A stretch of DNA of 51,439 nucleotides, from the IMG/VR virus record IMGVR_UViG_3300010885_019416, positions 1 to 51,439 of that record; one strand, 5' to 3'. The translations under genes were made by a program, and so were the position numbers. Within the stretch, counting starts at the first letter, position 1; every line of letters begins with the position of its first letter. Origin of the DNA: a virus. This document shows, in pieces, positions 15,068 to 23,143 of this stretch. Under the pieces are notes generated by a model. It saw only the letters and a program-made list of their open reading frames with translations. It had not been told where the DNA came from and searched no databases.

Positions 15068-16306
15068 ATGCAAATGATCGATGTAATGAAGCGTTTAGCT
15101 GAACTTGACAGCACTAACCCTACTATAGTTAAAGAATCTCAACAAGTTGAAGAATGCGGTATGATGCCTGAAATGGGCATGGGTATGGGTAGTCCAGCAA
15201 TGCCTGCTAGCATTAATATGACTGCTGGCAGCGGTGAAGAACTTAGCAACATGTTGGCTACTATTATGCAACTAGCAGGTGTTAAACCACATGGTGCAGA
15301 AGAACCAATGAGTGCAGAACCAGCTGTAGCAATTGCAACAGAACCAGAAATGGATTCTAATGCAGACATGCGTTCAGTTATGGATCTAATGAATGAACCA
15401 GAAGCAGGCGATGAAGATGACGGACTTGCTGGATTAGATCGTGACCACGATGGCGACCATGATATGGATGATCACAACATGGAAAAAGAAGAAGGATATT
15501 ACCAAGATCCTGACGGAGATGAAGATTCAGCAGCAGATCAAGCAGATCAAGCAGATCACGAAAGACGCGGTCGTGAAGAAGAAATGGGAGAGTATGATAA
15601 TAGTCCTAACAGCCCAATCAAGCCTCCGATGTTCAATGCTAATCAGTATGCTAATCAAGAAAATCAGCCAGGCCAAGGCAACCGCATGGATGGAACAAGT
15701 CCTAAAGCATACGCTGATATGAAAGAAGCAACCGCTGATTTGTTTGCTCAATACAAAAAGTTTGTATCCGAAAGTAACGGAATGTCTCAGCTAGAACAAA
15801 AGATTCGTGCTCGACTAGAAAAATTACATAATGAAATGGAACCAGAATACGCCTACGAAAAAGTAGCACGCGAATTTGGTATGGATCAAGAGGAACTGCA
15901 AGATAAATTAGCTCACGGGTTTGGTATATCTGAAGCATATAATCCAAACTCCGCTGATGCTACACACTCTCGTGATGTAAATGCATCCCACAAAGCTGAC
16001 CTCAAAAAGAAAGCTGATGCTGGCGACGAGGGTGCTAAAAAGCGCCTAGCCGCAATGAAAGACAAAGAAGATACTAGACGCAATGATTATAATGATCGTA
16101 TGGAACGAGAAAGTGTAGAAGAAGGCAAACCAAGTGCTGGTATGAGCAAAGGTGAAAAATCATCACTTGCTAAGAAAGCAGCAGCGGGTAAAGACATTGG
16201 CAAGCCAGGTAAGAGCTTTGATAAAATTGCCTCTAAAGCAGGTGGTGGCGAAAAAGGTAAGAAAATTGCAGCCGCAGCAATGTGGAAAAACGCTGCAAAG
16301 AAATAA
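15068..16306 (+). CDS. Acidic virion or prohead protein with repeats
   Basis: 412 residues, starting after AAGGA. The opening 'MQMIDVMKRLAELDSTNPTI' then 'VKESQQ' recurs in aquatic T4-like phages; the 'xxKE' could be another prohead protease site. A Met/Gly-rich stretch (EMGMGMGSPAMP) is followed by a very acidic low-complexity block with 'DRDHDGDHDMDDHNMEKEE', repeated 'ADQADQADHE', and a J-domain-like or helical segment ('KIRARLEKLHNEMEPEYAYE'), then a Lys/Ala-rich end ('KKIAAAAMWKNAAKK'). An acidic front and basic tail suggest DNA packing or scaffold interactions in the head. Function is not known. A strong terminator follows. Confidence 0.6.
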   Translation: MQMIDVMKRLAELDSTNPTIVKESQQVEECGMMPEMGMGMGSPAMPASINMTAGSGEELSNMLATIMQLAGVKPHGAEEPMSAEPAVAIATEPEMDSNADMRSVMDLMNEPEAGDEDDGLAGLDRDHDGDHDMDDHNMEKEEGYYQDPDGDEDSAADQADQADHERRGREEEMGEYDNSPNSPIKPPMFNANQYANQENQPGQGNRMDGTSPKAYADMKEATADLFAQYKKFVSESNGMSQLEQKIRARLEKLHNEMEPEYAYEKVAREFGMDQEELQDKLAHGFGISEAYNPNSADATHSRDVNASHKADLKKKADAGDEGAKKRLAAMKDKEDTRRNDYNDRMERESVEEGKPSAGMSKGEKSSLAKKAAAGKDIGKPGKSFDKIASKAGGGEKGKKIAAAAMWKNAAKK

Positions 16307-16325
16307 AAACTTTAGGATGTAATCC

Positions 16326-16353
16326 AAATAGCTCCTCCGGGAGCTATTTTTTT
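16326..16353 (+). terminator. Intrinsic terminator before gp17
   Basis: AAATAGCTCC (16326-16335), tetraloop TCCG, GGAGCTATTT (16340-16349), then TTTT. A perfect 10-bp stem with a stable-type loop; the next late promoter element begins 4 bases later. Confidence 0.9.
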
Positions 16354-16356
16354 CAG

Positions 16357-16362
16357 TAAATA
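16357..16362 (+). promoter_or_regulatory. Late promoter element TAAATA, N5 before gp17 ATG
   Basis: AGTAAATA-ACATT-ATG. It directly follows the terminator, so gp17 is transcriptionally insulated and its message should begin at the start codon. Confidence 0.72.
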
Positions 16363-16367
16363 ACATT

Positions 16368-17954
16368 ATGGGATCAAAAAATTTAGACGGCCAACTAGTA
16401 AAAAAGGCCCACAGCACACAGAAGTTTACGGAAGAACAAATTGATGAATTAATGAAATGTTTGGATCCTGTTGATGGACCACATTATTTCTTAGAACACT
16501 TTTTTCATATACAACACCCTATAAGGGGTAAACTACTGTATGCACCGTTTGCTTATCAGAAGCGTTTAATTGATAGCTATCATACCAATCGTTTCAATGT
16601 AAACTTACTACCACGTCAAACTGGTAAAACTACTACAGCAGCAGGATACCTACTGTGGTTTGCTATGTTTGTACCTGATAGTACTATCCTAGTAGCAGCG
16701 CACAAACACACAGGCGCACAGGAAATTATGGCCCGTATTAGATATGCATATGAATTATGCCCGGACCATATTCGAGCCGGTGCAACTAGCTATAACAAGC
16801 AAAGTTTAGAATTTGAAAACGGTAGTCGTATTGTAGCGCAAACTACCACAGAAACAACAGGTCGTGGTATGTCATTATCATTACTATATGCCGACGAGTT
16901 TGCATTCGTACCACCAAATATTGCCAGTGAATTCTGGACTTCAATTAGTCCTACACTATCAACTGGTGGTAAAGCAATTATTACTAGTACTCCAAACAGT
17001 GATGAAGATCAGTTTTCTCAAATTTGGAAAGAAGCAAATAACAAATTTGACGAGTATGGAAACGAACAAGAATTAGGAAGAAACGGTTTTTACCCATTTA
17101 GAGCATACTGGCATGAACATCCAGATCGTGATGAAAAATGGAAAGCAGAAGAAACTGGACGTATTGGAGAAGAACGATTCCGTCGAGAACATGATTGCGA
17201 ATTCTTGGTATTTGATGAAACATTGGTTAGCAGTATTAAATTAGCAACTCTTGAAGGCTCTCGTCCTATAATGAATATGGGTGAAGCTAGATGGTATAAG
17301 AAAATTAACCCAATGAGTACTTATATTGTATCATTAGATCCTAGTCTTGGAACAGGTGGCGACCCTGCTGCTATACAAATAGTAGAAATACCTAGTTTTG
17401 ATCAAGTAGGAGAATGGACACATAACCTTACTACAGTACAAGGACAAGTGAGAATTTTACGAGATATTTGTAATTATATTAATGACGAGTGTGTTAAGAA
17501 AGGCGCATCAGCTAGTATGTATTATAGTGTAGAAAATAACAATATTGGCGAAGCAGCTCTTGTAGCTATTAATGAAATAGGGGAAGAAAGTATTCCAGGA
17601 ATGTTCTTAAGTGAACCTATTAAGAAAGGGCATGTGCGCAGATTCCGCAAGGGATTTAATACTACCCACTCAGTTAAGATTAATGCCTGTGCTAAATTAA
17701 AATACCTAATTGAAACTGACAGATTAAAGATTAATTCCAAAGCATTTATTAGTGAACTAAAAACGTTTGTAGCAAAAGGATTAAGTTTTGAAGCAAAAGT
17801 AGGAGCACATGACGATCTTGTTAGTTCTATGTTATTGGCATTACGTATGATAATGGTTCTACAAGACTGGGATCCTGCCATTTATGATCGCATGAGAGAA
17901 GAAAAAGACGACGAGTTTATTATGCCAATGCCGATATATATGAACTCCTATTAA
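16368..17954 (+). CDS. gp17: Terminase large subunit (gp17-like)
   Basis: 528 residues. ATPase domain: Walker A 'LLPRQTGKTTTAAGYLLWF' near residue 82, Walker B 'LSLLYADEFAFVP' near 167, coupling motif 'IITSTPNS' near 206. Nuclease domain: 'IVSLDPSLGTGGDPAAIQIV' near 322 (first Asp), 'YYSVENNNIGEAALVAI' near 385 (Glu) and 'HDDLVSSMLLALRM' near 483 (final Asp). The protein pumps DNA into the prohead and cuts it at headful. The motor is intact and of usual length (T4 gp17 is 610). It stands alone between a terminator and the next TAAATA element. Confidence 0.95.
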   Translation: MGSKNLDGQLVKKAHSTQKFTEEQIDELMKCLDPVDGPHYFLEHFFHIQHPIRGKLLYAPFAYQKRLIDSYHTNRFNVNLLPRQTGKTTTAAGYLLWFAMFVPDSTILVAAHKHTGAQEIMARIRYAYELCPDHIRAGATSYNKQSLEFENGSRIVAQTTTETTGRGMSLSLLYADEFAFVPPNIASEFWTSISPTLSTGGKAIITSTPNSDEDQFSQIWKEANNKFDEYGNEQELGRNGFYPFRAYWHEHPDRDEKWKAEETGRIGEERFRREHDCEFLVFDETLVSSIKLATLEGSRPIMNMGEARWYKKINPMSTYIVSLDPSLGTGGDPAAIQIVEIPSFDQVGEWTHNLTTVQGQVRILRDICNYINDECVKKGASASMYYSVENNNIGEAALVAINEIGEESIPGMFLSEPIKKGHVRRFRKGFNTTHSVKINACAKLKYLIETDRLKINSKAFISELKTFVAKGLSFEAKVGAHDDLVSSMLLALRMIMVLQDWDPAIYDRMREEKDDEFIMPMPIYMNSY

Positions 17955-17960
17955 TAAATA
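17955..17960 (+). promoter_or_regulatory. Late promoter element TAAATA, N5 before ATG 17966
   Basis: AATAAATA-CATAT-ATG, overlapping the gp17 stop codon. Leaderless spacing; no Shine-Dalgarno site. Confidence 0.7.
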
Positions 17961-17965
17961 CATAT

Positions 17966-20164
17966 ATGAAACCTATCCAAATTATATCACAAGACCTTTT
18001 TGACAAAGTACGCAGCCGTTTTACCAATTTAGAAATGGGTGACGAAACCGGCGCAGTTACAATTGATCCTGCAGAAGCTAGGTTTTTTGATTTTGACTTT
18101 GTTAATGAAGGTGTTAATTTAGGAAGAGTTAGTATTAGTTTAAACGATCTTGGCAGTTTAAAAATATATTACAGCCAGGGTATTACAGAAAATCAGGATG
18201 ATCAGGCTACACAAATGTGGTTTAATTTTCTTAAAGAAATGCGATTCTTTTCCATGCGTAGATTGCTACGTTTTGATACTCGCGATATTGCAAAAAATAA
18301 TCTTGATAAAAATGATTTTCAACATTTGGCCGCAACACAAGGCCCTAAGGAAGAACCAGATATGACTATGAACGAATCACGTTGGAACCAAAAGAGTTCT
18401 AGCAAAACTAGCCGCGCAGTACAAGGTGCTACTGAAGTTATTGTAAGACATGCAAAACCAGTGGATCCAATGTATGCAGGTAGCCGCAGTCAAAAGAAAA
18501 ACATTAAAGCTATCTACATTCAAAATGCAGACGGCGAGCGTTTTAAATATCCGTTTATCCATCCAGCTGGTGCGTTTGCTATGGCGCAACACGTTGATCA
18601 CGGCGGAGTTCCACACGATCCAGCAGGTAAAGCTATTGTTAAGATGAGCGAAGATCTTGCTCAATTACAAGAATTTCACAGACATATCCAACGTAGTTCG
18701 TTGCACGACGATGCAATGGGAATTACCGAACGGGCTCTAAGCCGAATGGAAGAATTAAAAGCACATATATCAGCATTAGGCAAACGCCAACATTACGAAT
18801 CATGGATTAACGAATTTACAGGTACCGACGACAGCGAAGATATGGTGCTCGATGCCGTAACCCTTGAAGACTATAAGAGTAAATTTACACAAACAAATTT
18901 CCAAGAAGAATTAGCAAGTTTCTTCCCATTATTACATAGAATTATGAGCGAAACTAATACAGTTGACTTAGAGTCATATGTTAGTGAAGCAACCTGCTCA
19001 AAATGTCATTGCGATCCATGTGAGTGCGATGACGAAGAAGAAGTTAAAGAAAGTGCGTTTGCACAATTTGAAGATTGGGCTGAAGCAACAGAACAAGGCA
19101 AACTTACAGACGATCAAATAGCAGAACTTAAATCAGCAATCGAGGCATTACCACAAGGACCAAAAGGACCAGAGTTAGATCTTGAAACAGCAAATAATTT
19201 CTTTAGTGAATTTGGACTTGATGATCCAGATTTGCAACAAGCATTTCAAGACGAATCAAGTAGAGATCCTGAAATACAAGCAACTCCTTTACAAATATTA
19301 CAATCATGGGCAAATAAAAATTATCCAGAATTAGTAACAGCACTAGGAATGGAAGGAGCAGAAGAACCTGCACCTCCAGCTGCTCCTCCAACAGACCCTG
19401 CAATGGCTCCAGCCCCTGCTCCAGTAGAACAACCAGTAGCAGAAGGTGCCGATGGCGCTTCTATGGTACAGGAAGTTGCTCAAATTGTTAAGAGTTTTTA
19501 CAATAAAGACAATCCCGAAGTTGGCCCATTCCGTGGCCCTGAAGGTATTGCCATTGATGTAGAAAAACAAATCAGTGAAAAATTTGGTGAAGAAGCTGGT
19601 CAACAAGCACGCCAAATGGCTGAAATGTTTATGGACAAACTTACAACTGAATGGACCGCACGTCATGGACAAACTGGTGCAGTTGACAGCGGCGACGGTC
19701 TTGCTAGACTAAAAGAACTATTAGGCAATGTAAAATCAAAAGTAGAATGTTATAGCCCAGCCGGTGAAAAAAGTGCAGGCGGATTAGACATGATGAGAGA
19801 ATTGTTAGACAGCGTTAAATCCAAAGTAGAAGCATATGCACCAAGTCAGGAAAACGAAGGTATGTTAGATAAAGCAAAAGAATTTGGTAAAAAAGTTCTA
19901 GACAAAGTTGCACCCGGTGATGATGAATTGTTAAAGCGTCTTGAAAAAGACACCGGCGGCAAGCGTCCTAATATGTATAACAAACCTGAACAGAAAGAAA
20001 ATACCGAATTAGAAAGCATTATGAAATTGGCTGGGCTCGGTGAAGGCGGATTTCCAAAAAAAATTAGTAAAAAAGAAGTTGATAATTTTCAAAAGAAACA
20101 CAATGAAAAATTAAAAGGTCGTGAAGTAAATCGCCAAGAACAAGAAAAAAATAAGAAAAAATAA
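17966..20164 (+). CDS. Large virion-associated protein, 732 aa, unknown function
   Basis: I do not recognise a known fold. Residues 1-115 form a compact domain ('FFDFDFVNEGVNLGRVSISL'). Residues about 150-230 contain 'AIYIQNADGERFKYPFIHPA' and 'GAFAMAQHVDHGGVPHDPAG', conserved in head- or tail-associated proteins of aquatic T4-like phages. A CSKCHCDPCECDDE cluster near residue 345 could bind metal. A Pro/Ala linker (PAPPAAPPTDPAMAPAPAP) follows, then two copies of an R-x-L-L-x-x-V-K-S-K-V-E repeat ('LKELLGNVKSKVE', 'MRELLDSVKSKVE') and a Lys-rich end. It is the last late gene before the gp32 block. Likely a virion structural or ejected protein. Confidence 0.6.
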   Translation: MKPIQIISQDLFDKVRSRFTNLEMGDETGAVTIDPAEARFFDFDFVNEGVNLGRVSISLNDLGSLKIYYSQGITENQDDQATQMWFNFLKEMRFFSMRRLLRFDTRDIAKNNLDKNDFQHLAATQGPKEEPDMTMNESRWNQKSSSKTSRAVQGATEVIVRHAKPVDPMYAGSRSQKKNIKAIYIQNADGERFKYPFIHPAGAFAMAQHVDHGGVPHDPAGKAIVKMSEDLAQLQEFHRHIQRSSLHDDAMGITERALSRMEELKAHISALGKRQHYESWINEFTGTDDSEDMVLDAVTLEDYKSKFTQTNFQEELASFFPLLHRIMSETNTVDLESYVSEATCSKCHCDPCECDDEEEVKESAFAQFEDWAEATEQGKLTDDQIAELKSAIEALPQGPKGPELDLETANNFFSEFGLDDPDLQQAFQDESSRDPEIQATPLQILQSWANKNYPELVTALGMEGAEEPAPPAAPPTDPAMAPAPAPVEQPVAEGADGASMVQEVAQIVKSFYNKDNPEVGPFRGPEGIAIDVEKQISEKFGEEAGQQARQMAEMFMDKLTTEWTARHGQTGAVDSGDGLARLKELLGNVKSKVECYSPAGEKSAGGLDMMRELLDSVKSKVEAYAPSQENEGMLDKAKEFGKKVLDKVAPGDDELLKRLEKDTGGKRPNMYNKPEQKENTELESIMKLAGLGEGGFPKKISKKEVDNFQKKHNEKLKGREVNRQEQEKNKKK

Positions 20165-20209
20165 TTGGCAAAATATAATCAAAATTAGCAGCCACCGAGG
20201 TTGCAATGA

Positions 20210-20255
20210 TAAATAGATGTGTGTATACTTAACCGTATGCACACATTTTTCTTTT
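20210..20255 (+). promoter_or_regulatory. gp32 leader: late element and 12-bp hairpin with U-tract
   Basis: TAAATA (20210-20215) is followed at once by a 12-bp hairpin with one G-T wobble: ATGTGTGTATAC (20217-20228), loop TTAACC, GTATGCACACAT (20235-20246), then TTTTCTTTT. Transcripts arriving from upstream would form the full stem and could terminate; those begun at the late element would start inside the 5' arm. The remaining 60 bases to the gp32 ATG carry AAGGAAGAGG and, closer, ATAAAGG. T4 gp32 controls its own mRNA through a leader structure. Confidence 0.6.
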
Positions 20256-20308
20256 AGTCAGTTGGCTTTAAGGAAGAGGCATAATACATTTTATAAAGGC
20301 AAAACATT

Positions 20309-21319
20309 ATGGCAACATTAGCAGAAATTCGCGCAAAATTACAAGCATCATCACAACAAGGCGGCGGACAATCCGGCGGCGGTGATAATGCAATTTACCC
20401 TCACTGGAACATGCCAGAAGGTACAACTACTACAGTTCGTTTCCTTCCTGACCAAGACCCCAACAACACTTTTTTCTGGATTGAACGAGCAATGATCAAA
20501 TTGCCATTCGCCGGTGTCAAAGGTGAAACAAATTCCAAGCCAGTGACTGTACAAGTTCCTTGTATGGAAATGTGGGGAGAGACATGTCCAGTATTGACAG
20601 AAGTGCGTCCATGGTTCAAAGACAAATCTTTGGAAGATATGGGTCGTAAGTATTGGAAAAAGAAGTCTTATGTGTTCCAGGGCTTTGTTGGTGACAGCAA
20701 GCTACAAGAAGACGGTAAGATACCAGAGAATCCAATTCGTCGTTTCATCATTGGTTCACAAATTTTTAACATTGTTAAGAATGCATTGATGGATGCTGAG
20801 ATTGAAGAATTGCCAACAGACTACGTTCGTGGTTTGGATTTCAAGATTGCAAAAACATCTAAAGGTGGATATGCTGATTACTCTACTAGTACTTGGGCTC
20901 GTCGCGAACGTGCTTTGAGCGAAGCAGAACATGCAGCAATTGCACAGTATGGTCTGTTTGATTTGAAGAGCTTCCTTCCTAAGAAGCCAGGCGAAGTTGA
21001 ACTTAGAATTATCGCAGAAATGTTTGCAGCATCAGTTGATGGTGAAGCATATGATGGCGATCGTTGGGGTCAATACTTCAAGCCAGCAGGATTTGGTGGT
21101 AGTGGTTCGGCAACTGGTAGCGCATCAACAGCGGCTCCTAGGCCTGTAGCAGCACCAGCAGCAACTCCAATTGAGGAAGACGACGTCCCTTTTGAACCTG
21201 CGGCAGCAACTCCCGCTAAAGTGGTTGCAGCAGAAGCACCAAAAGCAAGTGGTGGTGAAGCAGGTTCTCGTGCAGCAGATATCATCGCAATGATTCGTAG
21301 CCGCCAACAAGCAAGCTAA
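20309..21319 (+). CDS. gp32: Single-stranded DNA-binding protein (gp32-like)
   Basis: 336 residues. 'LAEIRAKLQ' N-terminal cooperativity segment, then the OB-fold core: 'YPHWNMPEGTTTTVRFLPDQ' (opening of the DNA-binding cleft), 'MEMWGETCPVLTEVRPWFKD', 'GRKYWKKKSYVFQGFV', 'RRFIIGSQIFNIV', 'DFKIAKTSKGGYADYSTSTW'. The C-terminal 100 residues are Ala/Pro-rich and acidic, as is usual for the partner-binding tail. The T4 zinc-site pattern is reduced to 'CMEMWGETCP'-type Cys residues. It protects ssDNA in replication and recombination and loads together with UvsY and gp41. It heads the uvsX-uvsY-uvsW recombination group. Confidence 0.92.
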   Translation: MATLAEIRAKLQASSQQGGGQSGGGDNAIYPHWNMPEGTTTTVRFLPDQDPNNTFFWIERAMIKLPFAGVKGETNSKPVTVQVPCMEMWGETCPVLTEVRPWFKDKSLEDMGRKYWKKKSYVFQGFVGDSKLQEDGKIPENPIRRFIIGSQIFNIVKNALMDAEIEELPTDYVRGLDFKIAKTSKGGYADYSTSTWARRERALSEAEHAAIAQYGLFDLKSFLPKKPGEVELRIIAEMFAASVDGEAYDGDRWGQYFKPAGFGGSGSATGSASTAAPRPVAAPAATPIEEDDVPFEPAAATPAKVVAAEAPKASGGEAGSRAADIIAMIRSRQQAS

Positions 21320-21329
21320 GGAGTAGAAG

Positions 21330-22388
21330 ATGGGAAAAGCATTTGATATTTCTAAGTTTAGAAAGTCAATTACCAAGTCCATTGAAGGACTAGGTATTGG
21401 CTTTAATGATCCAACTGACTGGATCTCAACTGGTAATTATGCTCTTAACTATCTTATCTCGGGGGACTTCTTTAGGGGAGTTCCTCTTGGTAAAGTTACA
21501 GTATTTGCCGGTGAAAGTGGTGCTGGAAAGAGTTATATCTGTTCTGGTAACATTATTCGTCATGCGCAGGAACAAGGCATTTATGTTATTCTAGTTGATA
21601 GCGAAAACGCTCTTGATGAAAAATGGTTGTTGGATTTGGGCGTTGATACCAGCGATGATAAGTTGTTGAAACTTAATATGGCTATGATTGACGATGTGGC
21701 AAAAACTATATCTGAGTTCATGAAAGAGTACAAAGTTATGCCCGAGGAGTCACGTCCTAAGGTATTGTTTGTAATTGATTCATTGGGTATGTTGTTAACT
21801 CCAACTGACGTAAATCAGTTCGAAGCAGGTGAAATGAAAGGTGACATGGGTCGTAAACCTAAAGCACTTACAAGTCTTGTTCGTAACTGTGTGAATATGT
21901 TTGGTAGTTACAATGTTGGGTTAGTTTGCACTAACCACACATACGCCAGTCAAGATATGTTTGATCCAGATGACAAGATTAGTGGCGGACAAGGATTTGT
22001 TTATGCAAGTTCTATTGTAGTTGCTATGAAGAAACTTAAACTGAAAACTGACTCTGATGGCAATAAATCTTCAACTGTTTACGGTATCCGTGCAGCCTGT
22101 AAGATTATGAAAACACGTTATGCAAAGCCGTTTGAATCAGTTCAAGTTGAGATTCCATATACAACTGGTATGAGTCCGTTTAGTGGATTAGTTGATTTGT
22201 TTGAAGACAAAGGTAAGTTGAAGAAGGAAGGCAACAGTCTTGTTTATGTAACTAAAGATGGCGAAATTATTAAACAATTCCGCAAGGCTTGGGAACGTAA
22301 TGAGAAAGATGGGTTAACTGTTATGATGGCAGAGTGGGATGACATTGAAGTCAAGTCATCTCTAATTGAAGAAACTGAGGAAGAATAA
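21330..22388 (+). CDS. uvsX: UvsX recombinase (RecA family)
   Basis: 352 residues with an AAGGAG site 7 bases before ATG. Walker A 'FAGESGAGKSYICSGNII' near residue 60; 'VILVDSENALDEKWL' near 88; Walker B 'KVLFVIDSLGML' near 145; DNA-binding loop region 'KGDMGRKPKALTSLVRNCVN'; 'VGLVCTNHTYASQDMFDPDD' near 195. It forms filaments on ssDNA, with UvsY as mediator and gp32 as competitor, and drives recombination-dependent replication. The length is close to T4 UvsX (391). Eleven bases separate it from gp32, so the two are cotranscribed. Confidence 0.95.
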   Translation: MGKAFDISKFRKSITKSIEGLGIGFNDPTDWISTGNYALNYLISGDFFRGVPLGKVTVFAGESGAGKSYICSGNIIRHAQEQGIYVILVDSENALDEKWLLDLGVDTSDDKLLKLNMAMIDDVAKTISEFMKEYKVMPEESRPKVLFVIDSLGMLLTPTDVNQFEAGEMKGDMGRKPKALTSLVRNCVNMFGSYNVGLVCTNHTYASQDMFDPDDKISGGQGFVYASSIVVAMKKLKLKTDSDGNKSSTVYGIRAACKIMKTRYAKPFESVQVEIPYTTGMSPFSGLVDLFEDKGKLKKEGNSLVYVTKDGEIIKQFRKAWERNEKDGLTVMMAEWDDIEVKSSLIEETEEE

Positions 22389-22389
22389 T

Positions 22390-22635
22390 ATGGAAGAAGA
22401 TCTAATTATTGGCGTATGGGATACTTTTAAAGATTATGTCCCTGAAAAGAATCGTGACACCGCAGCACATCATTTTGTAGATTTTTTAATTGGACAAGAT
22501 GTAGAGCTGTCAGTGCTCGAAGCAGTTATGGGATACGATACTCATCTCGATAACGCAATTCAAATTATCGTAGAAGAAAACGACGAAGAAAAATCAATCG
22601 ACGAAGAAGACGATTATAACGAAGAAGAGGATTAA
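22390..22635 (+). CDS. Small acidic protein between uvsX and uvsY
   Basis: 81 residues from ATG 22390, 1 base after the uvsX stop, with GAGGAAG at a good distance. The N-terminal 'IGVWDTFKDYVPEKNRDTAA' followed by 'HHFVDFLIGQDVEL' is conserved in T4-like phages just downstream of uvsX; the last third is almost wholly Asp and Glu (EENDEEKSIDEEDDYNEEED). The acidic tail may mimic DNA or bind a basic replication protein, but no function is established. Transcribed with uvsX and uvsY. Confidence 0.7.
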   Translation: MEEDLIIGVWDTFKDYVPEKNRDTAAHHFVDFLIGQDVELSVLEAVMGYDTHLDNAIQIIVEENDEEKSIDEEDDYNEEED

Positions 22636-22637
22636 TA

Positions 22638-23093
22638 ATGAATTGGTACAGCAAAGTAAGCAAGGATATTGCTCACTTGCCAGGCTGTATTGATCACTAT
22701 TATCTTGAGTTAGAAGAAGCAAGGCGAGAGATTAAAGTACAAGGTAACTTGGAAAAATCTTCCGCCTCTTTGCCTGGCTATGTCGAGCAACGGTTTAATC
22801 AACTTCAAGAAATTGAAGGTATTTTAGAATATCTAAATATTGAACTGCGACGCCTACGTTCCAAAACATTTAAAAAATATTTGGAAAATTATCAACGTGC
22901 TCTAACCAGTAGAGATGTTGACAAATACGTAGATGGTGAAGCAGATGTGGTAGATATGGAGAAGATTATCAATGAATTTGCATTACTTCGAAATCAATGG
23001 CTCGGCATTATCAAAGGTTTAGATATCAAACAATGGCAATTAAGTAACATCATAAAACTCCGAACAGCCGGAATGGAAGATGTAGTAATTTAA
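22638..23093 (+). CDS. uvsY: UvsY-like recombination mediator
   Basis: 151 residues, AGAGGAT before ATG. All-helical; 'RFNQLQEIEGILEYLNIELR', 'RLRSKTFKKYLENYQRALTS', 'RDVDKYVDGEADVVDMEKII' and 'GLDIKQWQLSNIIKLRTAGM' follow the UvsY layout (coiled coil, Arg/Lys-rich Tyr segment, 'AKDID' region, and a closing helix ending in AGM/AG). UvsY hexamers displace gp32 and load UvsX. Identification rests on pattern plus its place directly after uvsX; similarity to T4 UvsY (137) itself is weak. A terminator follows. Confidence 0.75.
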   Translation: MNWYSKVSKDIAHLPGCIDHYYLELEEARREIKVQGNLEKSSASLPGYVEQRFNQLQEIEGILEYLNIELRRLRSKTFKKYLENYQRALTSRDVDKYVDGEADVVDMEKIINEFALLRNQWLGIIKGLDIKQWQLSNIIKLRTAGMEDVVI

Positions 23094-23096
23094 CAT

Positions 23097-23124
23097 AGAA
23101 AGGACTTGCGTCCTTTCTTATTTT
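23097..23124 (+). terminator. Intrinsic terminator after uvsY
   Basis: AGAAAGGAC (23097-23105), loop TTGC, GTCCTTTCT (23110-23118), then TATTTT. A 9-bp stem. The -35 box of the next promoter overlaps its loop and 3' arm. Confidence 0.85.
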
Positions 23125-23134
23125 GTGTTATAAT
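23106..23134 (+). promoter_or_regulatory. Sigma70-like promoter TTGCGT-17-TATAAT
   Basis: TTGCGT (23106-23111), 17-base spacer, TATAAT (23129-23134). Transcription would begin near 23141, only a few bases before the ATG at 23144. The -35 lies in the uvsY terminator, so one sequence both ends and starts a transcript. Confidence 0.65.
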
Positions 23135-23143
23135 AGTATTATC

